DNA of 64,000 nt from CAISKJ01 sp046351555 (lineage in GTDB: Bacteria > Myxococcota_A > Polyangia > Polyangiales > Ga0077539). The stretch covers positions 153,216-217,215 of the forward strand of contig JAXLYI010000021.1 of assembly GCA_046351555.1 (NCBI GenBank). Direction: 5' to 3'. Shown piece after piece: positions 50,074 to 58,775 of the stretch. Numbering within the stretch: position 1 is the stretch's first letter; each line of letters starts with the position of its first letter. The notes beneath the pieces were generated by a model. The model was not told where the DNA came from and searched no databases. It saw only the letters and a list, made by a program, of their open reading frames with translations. The translations under genes and the position numbers were made by a program.

Positions 50074-52871
50074 TGAAGAAGATCCTCGCGGGCTGGCGCC
50101 ACCCCCTCCGCGTCGTCGCCATGGCGATGGCCGCGCTCTCCCTCGCCTGGGGCGTCGCCCTCACCGAGGGCCTCGTCGCCGCGATGGTCGGCGCCGCGCT
50201 CGGCGTCGTCGCCGGTGAGCTCCTCGGGCGCTCACGCCTCCGCCTCGGCGTCGTCGCCGGCGGCCTCGGGCTCCTCGTCCTCTTCGCGTGGAAGGTCGGC
50301 GCGCTGCTCGTCGGCACGGAGTTCCTCGCGTCGTGGGTCGGGCCCGGCAACGCGCTCGCCGGCGTCGGGGTCGTGCGCTTCGGCTCGCTCGCCTTCGGGC
50401 TCATCGCCGCCGTCCGCGCCGTGGCCGTCCGCAAGCCCGCCGCGCTCGCCGTGGAGGTCGCGCTCATCGCCGCGGCCGTCACGGGCGTATTCGCGTCGCA
50501 CCGAGACGGCGTCATCGCGCGCCCCCTCTGGCTCTCCGACTGGGCCTGGCAGGAGGGGATCGACCCCGCCCAGGTCTTCCTCGCCATCGGCGCGGTGTCG
50601 GTCGGGCTCCTCTGCATCCTCCTCGTCGCAGAGACGAAGAGCGGCCGCGCGCTCTCGTCGCTCATCGCCCTCGCGCTGCTGGCCTTCCTCGGCGTCAGCG
50701 TCGTCAACGTCGTCGGCGCGCCCACCCCCCCGTCGGAGAACGTCCTCGGCACCAGCGACGCGGGGATGGGCCAGCCCCCGCGGCACACCCAGGGCGACGG
50801 CGGCCACGGCCCCAACGGCCAGGAGGGCGACGCGGGCGACGGCGGCTCGCAGCCCCGCTTCGACGGCGCCGGCGACGGGCCCGGCAACGACGCCTCCGAC
50901 GACCTCCCCGACACCGGCACGGGCTTCGACGTGATCGACGGCGGCGACGGCAGCGCGTCGAGCACCGCCGACGGCGGCGACGGCGGCACCGCGAGCGCGA
51001 TGGACGGCGGCGACGGTGACGGCGGCGGCGCCTCGGGCGGCGGCGACGCGAGCGACGGCGGGAGCTCGGGCGGCGGCGGCGACGCGAGCGACGGCGACGG
51101 GGCGTCGGGCGGCCAGGACGGCGCGGGCGACATGCCGATGCCGATGTACCCCACCGACGGTTCGATCGACCCCAACGTGCCGCCCCCGCAGGACGGCGGG
51201 GACTACAGCCCGCCGCAGCCGAGCGACCAGTTCAACAACAACGACGGGCCGAGCCGCTCGCCCTACCCGGTGGCCGTGGTGGTCTTCGACGACGACTACT
51301 CGCCGCCGTCGGGGGCCTACTACTTCCGCCAGGAGATCTGGAGCCAGATCGCCGGCCCGCGCCTCGTCAAGACGACGCGCAACGACGTCGACCTCGACGT
51401 CGTCGATGACTTCCCCACCGTGCCGACGCGCCTGCGCGAGGTCCCCAGCGAACGCGGCCGCACCCGCGTCGACGCCCGCGTCGCGCTCCTCGTCCGCAAC
51501 CAGACGCTCCCCTTCGGCCTCGAGTCGGTGGTCACCTTCGCCCCCGCGCAGAACCCCAACCCCCAGCGCTTCTCGCGCGCCTACCGGTTCTCGTCGCTCG
51601 CCCAGTCGATCAGCCTCCGCGACCTCATCAACGTCGCCGGCCACGGCCCGCCCACGCCGATCGACCTCTCCGGCGACGCGGGCGCCGACGACGCCTCGGT
51701 CGACGCCTCCAGCGACGACGCGCTCGTAACCCCGGCCGCGCCCGCCAACGCCGTGCCCGATGACGTCACGTCCGTCGACGTGGCGCTCACCGACGCCTCG
51801 CGTGACGCCTCGACGGATGCCCCCCGCGACGTTGCAGCGGGCGACGCGGGCGCCGGCGTCCGGTGGACGGGCGACGTGCTCCGCTACTACACCACGCCCC
51901 ACCCCGATCCCCGCTTCCGCCAGCTCGCACTCCGCGTCCTCGACGAGCAGTTCACGGAGATGCACATCCCCGCGCGGCTGCGCGACAACCAGGTGGTGCA
52001 GGCCTCGCTCATCAACCGCTGGGCCTACAAGGAGTTCATCTACTCGACGCGCGAGCGGCACGCGAACGTGCCCGACCCGACGATCGATTTCCTCTTCGGC
52101 AACCGCACCGGGTACTGCGTCCACTTCGCCCACGCCGCCGTCTTCCTCTGGCGCTCGCTCGGCATCCCGTCGCGCATCAGCACCGGGTACCACTCCGACG
52201 AGAGCAACCGGCGCAGCGGGTCGTCGCTCATCATCCGCGGCGGCGACGCCCACGCCTGGCCCGAGCTCTTCGTCCGCGGCCACGGCTGGATCGTCCTCGA
52301 CGTCGCCGCCGAGCGGAACCTCGACCCGCCCGGCACGCCCCCCGACGAAGACCTCCAGCGCATCCTCGGCGAGATGGCCCGCCAGCTCCCGCCCGAGCCC
52401 GACGCGCCGCCCGCGCAGGAGCGCCCGCGCCCCAACCCCCACTACGGCCGCAAGGTGGGCTTCGGCCTCCTCGGGCTCCTCGGCGCGGTGCTCGTCGGGA
52501 TGTACCTCGTGAAGGCGTGGCGACGCCTCGCGCCGGCGTTCGCGGGCGCCCGAGCGCTGCCCCGCGTCGCCTACCGCGCCACCCTCGACCGCCTCGCCGA
52601 GGCGGGCCTCTCGCGCGAGTACGGCGAGTCGCGCGAGGCCTTCGCGGCGCGCGTGAAGGCCGTGGCGCCGTCGTTCGCGGCGATGACCGACCTGCACGTC
52701 TCCGCGGGCCTCGGCGACCCGAAGCGCGACGTGGCCGCGACCGAGGCGTACTCGAAGGAGAGATGGCGCGAGCTCGCGCGCGCCTTCGCGAAGGAGCTGC
52801 CGGCGAACACCAAGCGCTGGCGCCGCATCCTCGGGCTGCTGCACCCCGGGCAGTGGCTCGACGCACGATAG
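50073..52871 (+). CDS. Transglutaminase-like membrane protein with Gly/Asp-rich linker
   Basis: 932 residues from ATG 50073. The N-terminal 215 residues have about six transmembrane helices. A very Gly/Asp/Ser-rich linker (about 245-360) and further Asp/Ala-rich segments lead to the cysteine-protease-fold transglutaminase domain with triad C682 (TGYCVHFAHA), H727 (GGDAHAWPELF) and D743 (WIVLDVAAERN). One more membrane helix (GFGLLGLLGAVLVGMYLV) and a cytoplasmic tail follow. This topology (membrane anchor, external catalytic domain) matches TgpA-like proteins, and the genetic neighbourhood (DUF58, MoxR) is the classical one. It may act on proteins at the outer face of the membrane. Confidence 0.92.
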   Translation: MKKILAGWRHPLRVVAMAMAALSLAWGVALTEGLVAAMVGAALGVVAGELLGRSRLRLGVVAGGLGLLVLFAWKVGALLVGTEFLASWVGPGNALAGVGVVRFGSLAFGLIAAVRAVAVRKPAALAVEVALIAAAVTGVFASHRDGVIARPLWLSDWAWQEGIDPAQVFLAIGAVSVGLLCILLVAETKSGRALSSLIALALLAFLGVSVVNVVGAPTPPSENVLGTSDAGMGQPPRHTQGDGGHGPNGQEGDAGDGGSQPRFDGAGDGPGNDASDDLPDTGTGFDVIDGGDGSASSTADGGDGGTASAMDGGDGDGGGASGGGDASDGGSSGGGGDASDGDGASGGQDGAGDMPMPMYPTDGSIDPNVPPPQDGGDYSPPQPSDQFNNNDGPSRSPYPVAVVVFDDDYSPPSGAYYFRQEIWSQIAGPRLVKTTRNDVDLDVVDDFPTVPTRLREVPSERGRTRVDARVALLVRNQTLPFGLESVVTFAPAQNPNPQRFSRAYRFSSLAQSISLRDLINVAGHGPPTPIDLSGDAGADDASVDASSDDALVTPAAPANAVPDDVTSVDVALTDASRDASTDAPRDVAAGDAGAGVRWTGDVLRYYTTPHPDPRFRQLALRVLDEQFTEMHIPARLRDNQVVQASLINRWAYKEFIYSTRERHANVPDPTIDFLFGNRTGYCVHFAHAAVFLWRSLGIPSRISTGYHSDESNRRSGSSLIIRGGDAHAWPELFVRGHGWIVLDVAAERNLDPPGTPPDEDLQRILGEMARQLPPEPDAPPAQERPRPNPHYGRKVGFGLLGLLGAVLVGMYLVKAWRRLAPAFAGARALPRVAYRATLDRLAEAGLSREYGESREAFAARVKAVAPSFAAMTDLHVSAGLGDPKRDVAATEAYSKERWRELARAFAKELPANTKRWRRILGLLHPGQWLDAR
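50800..51130 (+). repeat. Gly/Asp/Ser-rich low-complexity coding segment
   Basis: GGC GAC GGC-type codons dominate and encode the flexible linker of the transglutaminase-like protein. No longer-period repeat unit was identified. Confidence 0.6.
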
Positions 52872-52880
52872 AGAGTGAAC

Positions 52881-53918
52881 ATGGAGAGCGACGTCGTCCA
52901 GAGCCAGCACGTCACCCACACGCTGGCCCCCCCCATCCAAGACCTCAACGGCGCGTACGGCGTCGTCCAGCGCCTGCGCAACCGGCTCCAGATGGCGGTG
53001 CGCGGCCGCGACGAGGTGATCGAGCTCATCATCATGGCCCTCCTCGCGGACGGCCACATGCTCCTCGAGGACTACCCCGGCTCGGGCAAGACCACGCTCG
53101 CCAAGGCCCTCGGCGACTGCGTCATCGACGACAAGCCCGACGACGACATCGTCACCTTCCGCCGCATCCAGTTCACGCCCGACCTCCTGCCCTCGGACGT
53201 CACGGGCACCACCATCTTCGACCCCAACACCAACCGCTTCTTCTTCCGCGCCGGGCCGCTCTTCGCCCACATCGTCCTGGCCGACGAGATCAACCGCACC
53301 TCGCCCAAGGTGCAGTCGGCGATGCTCGAGGCGATGGCGGAGAAGCAGACCACCATCGACAACCGCACGCGCAAGCTCGACGACCTCTTCTTCGTCATCG
53401 CCACGCAGAACCCGCTCGACCTCGCCGGCACCTTCCCGCTCCCCTCTGCGCAGCTCGACCGCTTCCTCTTCAAGGTGAAGATGAAGCACATCCACCGCGA
53501 GGCCGAGCTCGAGATCCTCGCGAGCTACAAGGCCCGCCGCGACGGCGCCGGCGCCGACCTCCCGCGCGTCACCCGCACCGAGATCGTCGACGCCCGCCGC
53601 GTCGTCGAGAACCTCGTCTACGTCGCCCCCGAGGTGCGCGAGTGCCTCGTCGACCTCGCCAACGCGACCCGCTCCGACGCGCGCATCCTCCAGGGCGCCT
53701 CCACCCGCTCGCTGGTGCTGATGCTCCCCGCCCTCCAGGCCCGCGCCCTCTCCCGCGTGAGGGACTTCGTCAACGCCGAGGACGTCGAGTACCTCGCGCC
53801 CTACATCTTCGGCCACCGCCTCGAGCTCGCCCCGGGCACCGACAGCGTCGAGGCCGTCGTCCGGGAGTGCGTCGCCAAACCCATGGAGCGCCTCGCCCGC
53901 GCCACCCTCCGACGATGA
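52881..53918 (+). CDS. MoxR-family AAA+ ATPase
   Basis: 345 residues. Walker A EDYPGSGKTTLAKALG, Walker B IVLADEINRTSPKVQSAML, sensor TQNPLDLAGTFPLPSAQLDRF are the standard MoxR motifs; the C-terminal lid follows. MoxR ATPases act as chaperone-like activators of neighbouring proteins, typically those of the DUF58/vWA/transglutaminase set, as here. ATG 52881 is preferred to a GTG six bases upstream, because of the AGAGAG five bases before it. Its stop overlaps the ATG of the next gene (ATGA). Confidence 0.95.
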   Translation: MESDVVQSQHVTHTLAPPIQDLNGAYGVVQRLRNRLQMAVRGRDEVIELIIMALLADGHMLLEDYPGSGKTTLAKALGDCVIDDKPDDDIVTFRRIQFTPDLLPSDVTGTTIFDPNTNRFFFRAGPLFAHIVLADEINRTSPKVQSAMLEAMAEKQTTIDNRTRKLDDLFFVIATQNPLDLAGTFPLPSAQLDRFLFKVKMKHIHREAELEILASYKARRDGAGADLPRVTRTEIVDARRVVENLVYVAPEVRECLVDLANATRSDARILQGASTRSLVLMLPALQARALSRVRDFVNAEDVEYLAPYIFGHRLELAPGTDSVEAVVRECVAKPMERLARATLRR

Positions 53919-55948
53919 CCACCCGCCGCACGCTCCTCCCGCTCGCCGCCGCCCTCGCGCTCGCGCTCTCGGGCACGCGGCCCGTCACCGCCCAGCAGCC
54001 CGCGCCCGCGGCCGCGCAGACGGCCGACGAGGCGGAGGCGCTGCGGCTCTACAACGCCGACAAGCCCCTGGCGGCCCGCACCCAGGCCGACCGCGTCCTC
54101 GCGCGCAACCCCGACTCCATCGTCGGGCACTACGTCCTCGGGTGCGTGCTCCGCGAGGCCGAGGGGTCGCTCCCGCGCGCGATGTACCACCTCGGCCGCG
54201 CCCGCGAGCTCTACGAGACGCGCTACGGCGCCGCCCGCCCGGCCGGGGCGCCGTGGCAGGTTCACCGCGACACGCTCTTCGCCATCCAGAGCCTCGCGGG
54301 CGAGATGGAGGAGCACGAGTACCAGCTCCAGGTGCTGGAGTTCTACGACTACCAGTACGACCCCGACCTGCTCGCCGAGCACGCCTGGCCGCTGCTCCAC
54401 CTCCGGCGCTTCAACGAGGCGCGGGATTTCGCGCGCCGCGCCATCGCCACCAACGACGCGTGGCAGCAGTCGCTCGGGCGCAACGCGCTCTGCGCGATCG
54501 AGGGCGAGGCCCGGCAGCGGCAGGCCCAGTACGCCGCCTGCCTCGACGCCTTCCAGCACGCGCAGCGCCGCGCGCAAGGGTCGAGCGACGCCAACCCCGC
54601 CACCGCGCCCCACGTCACCGTCCACGCCTACAACGCCGCGCTGGCCGCGTGGTCGGTGCTCCGGCATGACGAGGTCGAGCGCCTCGCGGTGGAGGGGACG
54701 CGGCGGCTGGAGTTCACCACCGCCAACCCGTGGCGGCTGCTCGTGCGGCTCTACGTCGACCAGGGGAAGATGGCGCAGGCCGTCGACGCGCTCCGCGAGA
54801 TGCAGCGCTGGCGCACGCGGCAGCCCGCCTACCTCCGCGACCAGGACCGCGCCGAGACCGATGCCGCCGTCGCCACCACGCTCCTCGTCGCGGGCGAGGC
54901 CGAGGCCGGCGTCCGCTTCGTCACGCGCGCCCTCGAGCGCCCCGACCGCCGCGGGCTCGTCTCCTCCAACGCCGAGCAGGCCCTCGGGGCCCACGCGCTC
55001 TTGCGCCGCGCGCTCCTCCGCACGCAGGCCGAGCTCGACGTCGAGCGCGCCGCCGCGGAAGGAATCACCGATCGCGCCGCCGGCCGCGCTCGCTCGCTCG
55101 CTCGCCGCTTCGACGCGTGGCCCGACGACGAGCGGGTCACCAGCGTGGCGGCCGACGAGTTCCGCCTCGACTCGACGCTGCGCTTCTACATCCGTGGCGG
55201 CCTGGAGCCCATCGCGCCGTGGCTCGTCGGCGACCTCGTCGACGTGCTCGGCGCGGGCGTGGTGGCCGTCGCCCTCGCCGACGTGCGCCGCGAGGAGCGC
55301 GCCAACCCCACCATGACGCCCTACTATGACGCGCTGGAGGCGGAGGTCCTCCTCGCGCAGGGCGAGGAGGAGCGGAGCCTCGCGATGGCCCGCCGCGCGC
55401 TCGACGCGTTGCCCCCCTCCGAGGCGCTGCTGCACGCGCGGGTCGCGGCCGTCGCCGCCGAGGCCGCGCGCGCCGCCGGGCAGAGCGCGCTCTCCTACGG
55501 CTTCTACGAGCGGGCGCTCCAGAAGGACCCGGGCACGCTGCGCCGCATGGGCCTCGCCGTCCCCGCGCGGGTCTCGGTGCAGGCGCGCGGCGACGCGGCC
55601 GAGGCCCTCGGCGACGCGCTCGAACGCTCGCCGCGGCTCCGCACGGGCGATGGTGGCTTCCGGGTGACCGTCACCGGCGACGCGCGCGGGCTGCGGGTGT
55701 GCCTCGCGTCGTCCACGGGCTCCGACCTCGGGTGCTCGGACACGCGCGCCGAGCGCAACGAGCCCGCGGAGCACCTCGCGGCGCGGGCGGCGGAGCAGTT
55801 CCACCGGACGGCCTTCGCGACGCGCGTCGGGCTCTCCACGCAAGACCTCCGCTCGCTCGACGGCTCGACCACCACCAACGACGCCGCCGCCCGCGAGCAG
55901 ATGAACGGCGCGCTCCGCGACATCGCGCGCGACGGGCAGACGCCGTGA
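53915..55948 (+). CDS. Exported TPR-like repeat protein
   Basis: 677 residues from ATG 53915; signal peptide LPLAAALALALSGTRPVTAQ. Residues about 35-560 are a helical solenoid with TPR-like pairs (AARTQADRVLARNPDSIVGHY, YEEHEYQLQVLEFYDYQY-type). The C-terminal hundred residues form a small beta module (FRVTVTGDARGLRVCLASS). It is translated from an ATGA overlap with moxR and overlaps the next gene by GTGA, so it belongs to the same run. The solenoid may scaffold substrates of the neighbouring envelope enzymes, which is a guess. Confidence 0.82.
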   Translation: MTTRRTLLPLAAALALALSGTRPVTAQQPAPAAAQTADEAEALRLYNADKPLAARTQADRVLARNPDSIVGHYVLGCVLREAEGSLPRAMYHLGRARELYETRYGAARPAGAPWQVHRDTLFAIQSLAGEMEEHEYQLQVLEFYDYQYDPDLLAEHAWPLLHLRRFNEARDFARRAIATNDAWQQSLGRNALCAIEGEARQRQAQYAACLDAFQHAQRRAQGSSDANPATAPHVTVHAYNAALAAWSVLRHDEVERLAVEGTRRLEFTTANPWRLLVRLYVDQGKMAQAVDALREMQRWRTRQPAYLRDQDRAETDAAVATTLLVAGEAEAGVRFVTRALERPDRRGLVSSNAEQALGAHALLRRALLRTQAELDVERAAAEGITDRAAGRARSLARRFDAWPDDERVTSVAADEFRLDSTLRFYIRGGLEPIAPWLVGDLVDVLGAGVVAVALADVRREERANPTMTPYYDALEAEVLLAQGEEERSLAMARRALDALPPSEALLHARVAAVAAEAARAAGQSALSYGFYERALQKDPGTLRRMGLAVPARVSVQARGDAAEALGDALERSPRLRTGDGGFRVTVTGDARGLRVCLASSTGSDLGCSDTRAERNEPAEHLAARAAEQFHRTAFATRVGLSTQDLRSLDGSTTTNDAAAREQMNGALRDIARDGQTP

Positions 55949-56595
55949 GCCCGCGCCGCGCCGTCGCCGTCGCGCTCGTCGGGCTGCTGGGCGCGTTGGT
56001 GCTCATCCCGTCGATCGCGCCCGCCACCGTCGAGGAGCAGCGCGCGCGACTCCCGCCGCCCGCCACCTGCCAGGACCCGATCGAGGGCGTGTGGATGAGC
56101 CACAAGTACGAGCCCCCGTGGGACGAGTGGATGATCTTCACCCTCGAGATCCGCCGCGCGCCCGGGGCGCCGGCCAACCCGCCGCCGGGCACACCCGTCC
56201 CGCTCGTGGGGCGCATTCAAGCGCATGCGTGGTTCGGCGGCGGGCCGCAGGCGTCGTCGCCGCCGCCGTGCGGGGTGATCCCGACGCACTGGACGGTGGA
56301 GATGACCGCCGAGGGCAACGTGGTCGACCGCCGGCTCAACTTCTGGGGGACGCGCTGGGCCATCGGCCAGGTGTTCTGCGGGAGCCGCGCGTTCGGCTAC
56401 AACCTCGACCACTTCTCGGGCGCCGTCGACGACACGATCCATGAGTTCCAGAGCGTCAACAACGACGGGGGCCGCGCGGTGAACGACCCCACCGTCTTCC
56501 GCCGCGTGCGCTGTCTCGAACCGCTCTCGCCCCCGCATCCGTTCGTCGCGCCACCCGCCTTCCACCCGCCGCGCCGCTCGGGGTGCTCGCGATGA
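55945..56595 (+). CDS. Exported protein of an unknown five-cysteine family, copy 1
   Basis: 216 residues from GTG 55945, overlapping the previous stop. Signal peptide AVALVGLLGALVLIPSIA, then the segment EEQRARLPPPATCQDP that starts the mature domain. The core contains TRWAIGQVFCGSRAFGYNL, FSGAVDDTIHEFQSVNND and PTVFRRVRCLEP, all shared with the next gene. Five cysteines are at corresponding places in both copies, suggesting two disulfides plus a free or cross-linking Cys. I know no family with these signatures. Its product should be exported by Sec and lie in the periplasm or outside. Confidence 0.75.
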   Translation: MSPRRAVAVALVGLLGALVLIPSIAPATVEEQRARLPPPATCQDPIEGVWMSHKYEPPWDEWMIFTLEIRRAPGAPANPPPGTPVPLVGRIQAHAWFGGGPQASSPPPCGVIPTHWTVEMTAEGNVVDRRLNFWGTRWAIGQVFCGSRAFGYNLDHFSGAVDDTIHEFQSVNNDGGRAVNDPTVFRRVRCLEPLSPPHPFVAPPAFHPPRRSGCSR

Positions 56596-57218
56596 CCCGC
56601 CGCCGCGTCGCCCACGCCTCGCTCGTCGCGCTGCTCGCCGCGCTCGTGCTGCTGCCGTCGCTCGCGCCCGCCACCATCGAGGAGCAGCGCGCCCGCCTCC
56701 CGCCGCCCGCGCGCCCCGACTCCTGCCAGAACCCCGTCGAGGGCGTCTGGCGCTCGCTCCGGTGGTACCCGGGCAACGGCGCCTGGTACCAGTTCACCCT
56801 CGAAGTCCACCAGCGTGGGAGCGAGCTCTTCGGCACCATCGAAGCGCACTCGTGGGACACGCCGCCCACCGTGCAGGAGCCCGGCCCCTGCCGCCCCGGC
56901 CTCGACCACTGGGTCGTCATCCAGCAGGCCGCGGGCCGCGTCGACGGCCTCCGCCTCACCTTCGGCGGCACCCGCTGGGCTGTGCAGAACAGCTTCTGCG
57001 GCACGCGCCCCTTCGGCTACAACCTCGACCAGTTTCGCGGGGTCATCGACACGACGCTCCAGGAGTTTCAGAGCGTTAACAACGACGGCGGCGCGCAGAT
57101 CGACGAGCCCACCGTCTTCCGCCGCATCCGCTGCTTCGAACCCGAGGCCGTGCCGCACCCCTACGTCGCGCCGCCCTCCTTCCAGCCCCCGCGCCGCCGC
57201 TGGGGCTGCGGCCGCTGA
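56592..57218 (+). CDS. Exported protein of an unknown five-cysteine family, copy 2
   Basis: 208 residues from ATG 56592, overlapping copy 1 by ATGA. It shares with copy 1 the signal-peptide style, EEQRARLPPPA, the GTRWAVQNSFCGTRPFGYNL, LQEFQSVNNDGG and PTVFRRIRCFEP blocks, and all five cysteines, but the middle part differs (EVHQRGSELFGTIEAHS). The pair arose by tandem duplication. The conserved GVW motif after CQNPVE and the repeated FGYNLD suggest a defined fold of about 170 residues. Function unknown; position between the MoxR module and a histidine kinase is the only clue. Confidence 0.75.
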   Translation: MTRRRVAHASLVALLAALVLLPSLAPATIEEQRARLPPPARPDSCQNPVEGVWRSLRWYPGNGAWYQFTLEVHQRGSELFGTIEAHSWDTPPTVQEPGPCRPGLDHWVVIQQAAGRVDGLRLTFGGTRWAVQNSFCGTRPFGYNLDQFRGVIDTTLQEFQSVNNDGGAQIDEPTVFRRIRCFEPEAVPHPYVAPPSFQPPRRRWGCGR

Positions 57219-57227
57219 GCGTCCCCG

Positions 57228-58706
57228 ATGAGCCTCGCGCGCCGCGTCTGGGTGCTGCTCACGGTGCCCGTGGTGCTCTGCGTCGCGCTCTACGGCGCGG
57301 TGAGCGCGCGCTTCCACCGCGCCGAGCTCGTCGCCGAGGCCGCCAACGAGGTGCGCGAGACGGGCACCGCGCTCGGCACCGCGATGTCGCTCCTGCCGCC
57401 CGACATCGAGGCCCACGAGCTCCACGCCTTCGCCGAGCGCCTCACGCGCGACACCCGCGTGCTCGGCATCGGCGTGTACGACCCGCAGGGCCGCTGGCTC
57501 GGCGGCTCGCGCGTCGCGGCCTCCACCCACGCCGCCCTCGGCGACCTCGTCGAGGACGCCCTCCGTCGCCGCCGCGACTTCCAGGAGACCCGCGTCGTCG
57601 ACGGCCGCGAGTGCCTCGCCCGCGTCGAGCTCATCACCCCCGGCGCGGCCTCGCCCGCGGGCGCCGTGCTCGTGCTGCGCGACCTCGGGTACGTCCGCGA
57701 CGCCCTGCGCCGCTCGAGCGAGCAGCTCGTGGTGGTGGCCGTGGTGATGGCGCTCGTGATGGCCGCCGCGGCGTGGCGCATCGCGCGCTGGCTCACCGAG
57801 CCCGCCGAACGCTTCCTCGCCGGCGTCGCGCGCGTCAGCGCCGGCGACCTCGACGCCGCCGTGCCCGAGGAGGGAGCCGGGGAGTTCGCACGCCTCGGCG
57901 GGAGCTTCAACCGGCTCACCGGGTCGCTCCGTGAGGCCCGCGCGCGCCTCGCCGACGAGGAGGCCGCCCGCAGCCAGCTCGAGGCCGAGCTCCGCCGCGC
58001 CCAGATGCTCGCCGTCGCCGGCCAGGTCGCCGCCACGCTCGCCCACGAGATCGGCTCGCCCCTCAGCGTCATCCTCGGCCGCGCCCGGATGAACGCCGAG
58101 CGCGACGACCTCGACGCCGACACCCGCGCCACCTTCACCGCCATCGCCGCGCAGTGCGAGCGGATCTCGCGGGTGATGTCGCAGTTCCTGTCGCTGACGC
58201 GGCCGGCGCCGGAGGCCGAGGGGGCGGCCGCGGACGCGAGCGTGACGGCGCGCGAGGTGGTCGCCTTCCTCGGCCACGAGTGCCGCCGCGCGAAGGTGCG
58301 CGCCGAGGTGGTCGCGCCGTCGCCCGTGCGCGTCCCCGTCGGCCACGACCGCCTCTTCCAGGTGCTCTTCAACCTGTGCATCAACGCGCTCCACGCGCAG
58401 TCCGGGGGCGGCCGCCTGCGCGTCCGCGTCGCCGCGGAGACCGAGCGCCGCGAGGGCTTCGAAGACCGCGCGATGGCCTGCGTCGAGGTCGCCGACGCCG
58501 GCGGCGGCGTGCCGGAGGCCCTGCGCGGCAAGGTGTTCGACCCCTTCTTCTCGACGCGCCACGCGTCCGGGGGCACGGGGCTCGGGCTCGCGGTGGTGGC
58601 GGGCATCGTGCGCGACCGCGGCGGGCGCGTGACGGTCACCCAGGGCGACGTCGACGACCCGGAGTTGAAGGGCGCGGTGTTCCGCGTGTGGCTGCCGTTG
58701 GCGTAG
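57228..58706 (+). CDS. Sensor histidine kinase (HAMP/HisKA/HATPase)
   Basis: 492 residues. Transmembrane helices at about 7-27 and 165-187 enclose an external sensor region without recognised domain. A HAMP segment (WLTEPAERFLAGVARVSAGD) and coiled coil lead to the phosphoacceptor H273 in LAHEIGSPLSVI. The ATPase domain has the N box NLCINALHAQ, G1 DAGGGVPE, F box FDPFFSTR and G2 GGTGLGLAVV. No response regulator is encoded next to it, so it is an orphan whose partner lies elsewhere. It begins nine bp after the second five-cysteine gene, so it could respond to the envelope state sensed by that module. Confidence 0.93.
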   Translation: MSLARRVWVLLTVPVVLCVALYGAVSARFHRAELVAEAANEVRETGTALGTAMSLLPPDIEAHELHAFAERLTRDTRVLGIGVYDPQGRWLGGSRVAASTHAALGDLVEDALRRRRDFQETRVVDGRECLARVELITPGAASPAGAVLVLRDLGYVRDALRRSSEQLVVVAVVMALVMAAAAWRIARWLTEPAERFLAGVARVSAGDLDAAVPEEGAGEFARLGGSFNRLTGSLREARARLADEEAARSQLEAELRRAQMLAVAGQVAATLAHEIGSPLSVILGRARMNAERDDLDADTRATFTAIAAQCERISRVMSQFLSLTRPAPEAEGAAADASVTAREVVAFLGHECRRAKVRAEVVAPSPVRVPVGHDRLFQVLFNLCINALHAQSGGGRLRVRVAAETERREGFEDRAMACVEVADAGGGVPEALRGKVFDPFFSTRHASGGTGLGLAVVAGIVRDRGGRVTVTQGDVDDPELKGAVFRVWLPLA

Positions 58707-58775
58707 CGGGTTCAGCGCGCCCGAAGGAGCGCGAGGTCGAGCGCGTAGAGGGCCTGCACATCGCCCGCCCCTCAC

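Noticed and set aside
50232..53816. 1194-codon open frame on the - strand opposite the transglutaminase-like and MoxR genes
   Set aside because: Antisense to two genes with complete motifs; Glu/Val/Arg-rich translation typical of shadows in high-GC DNA.
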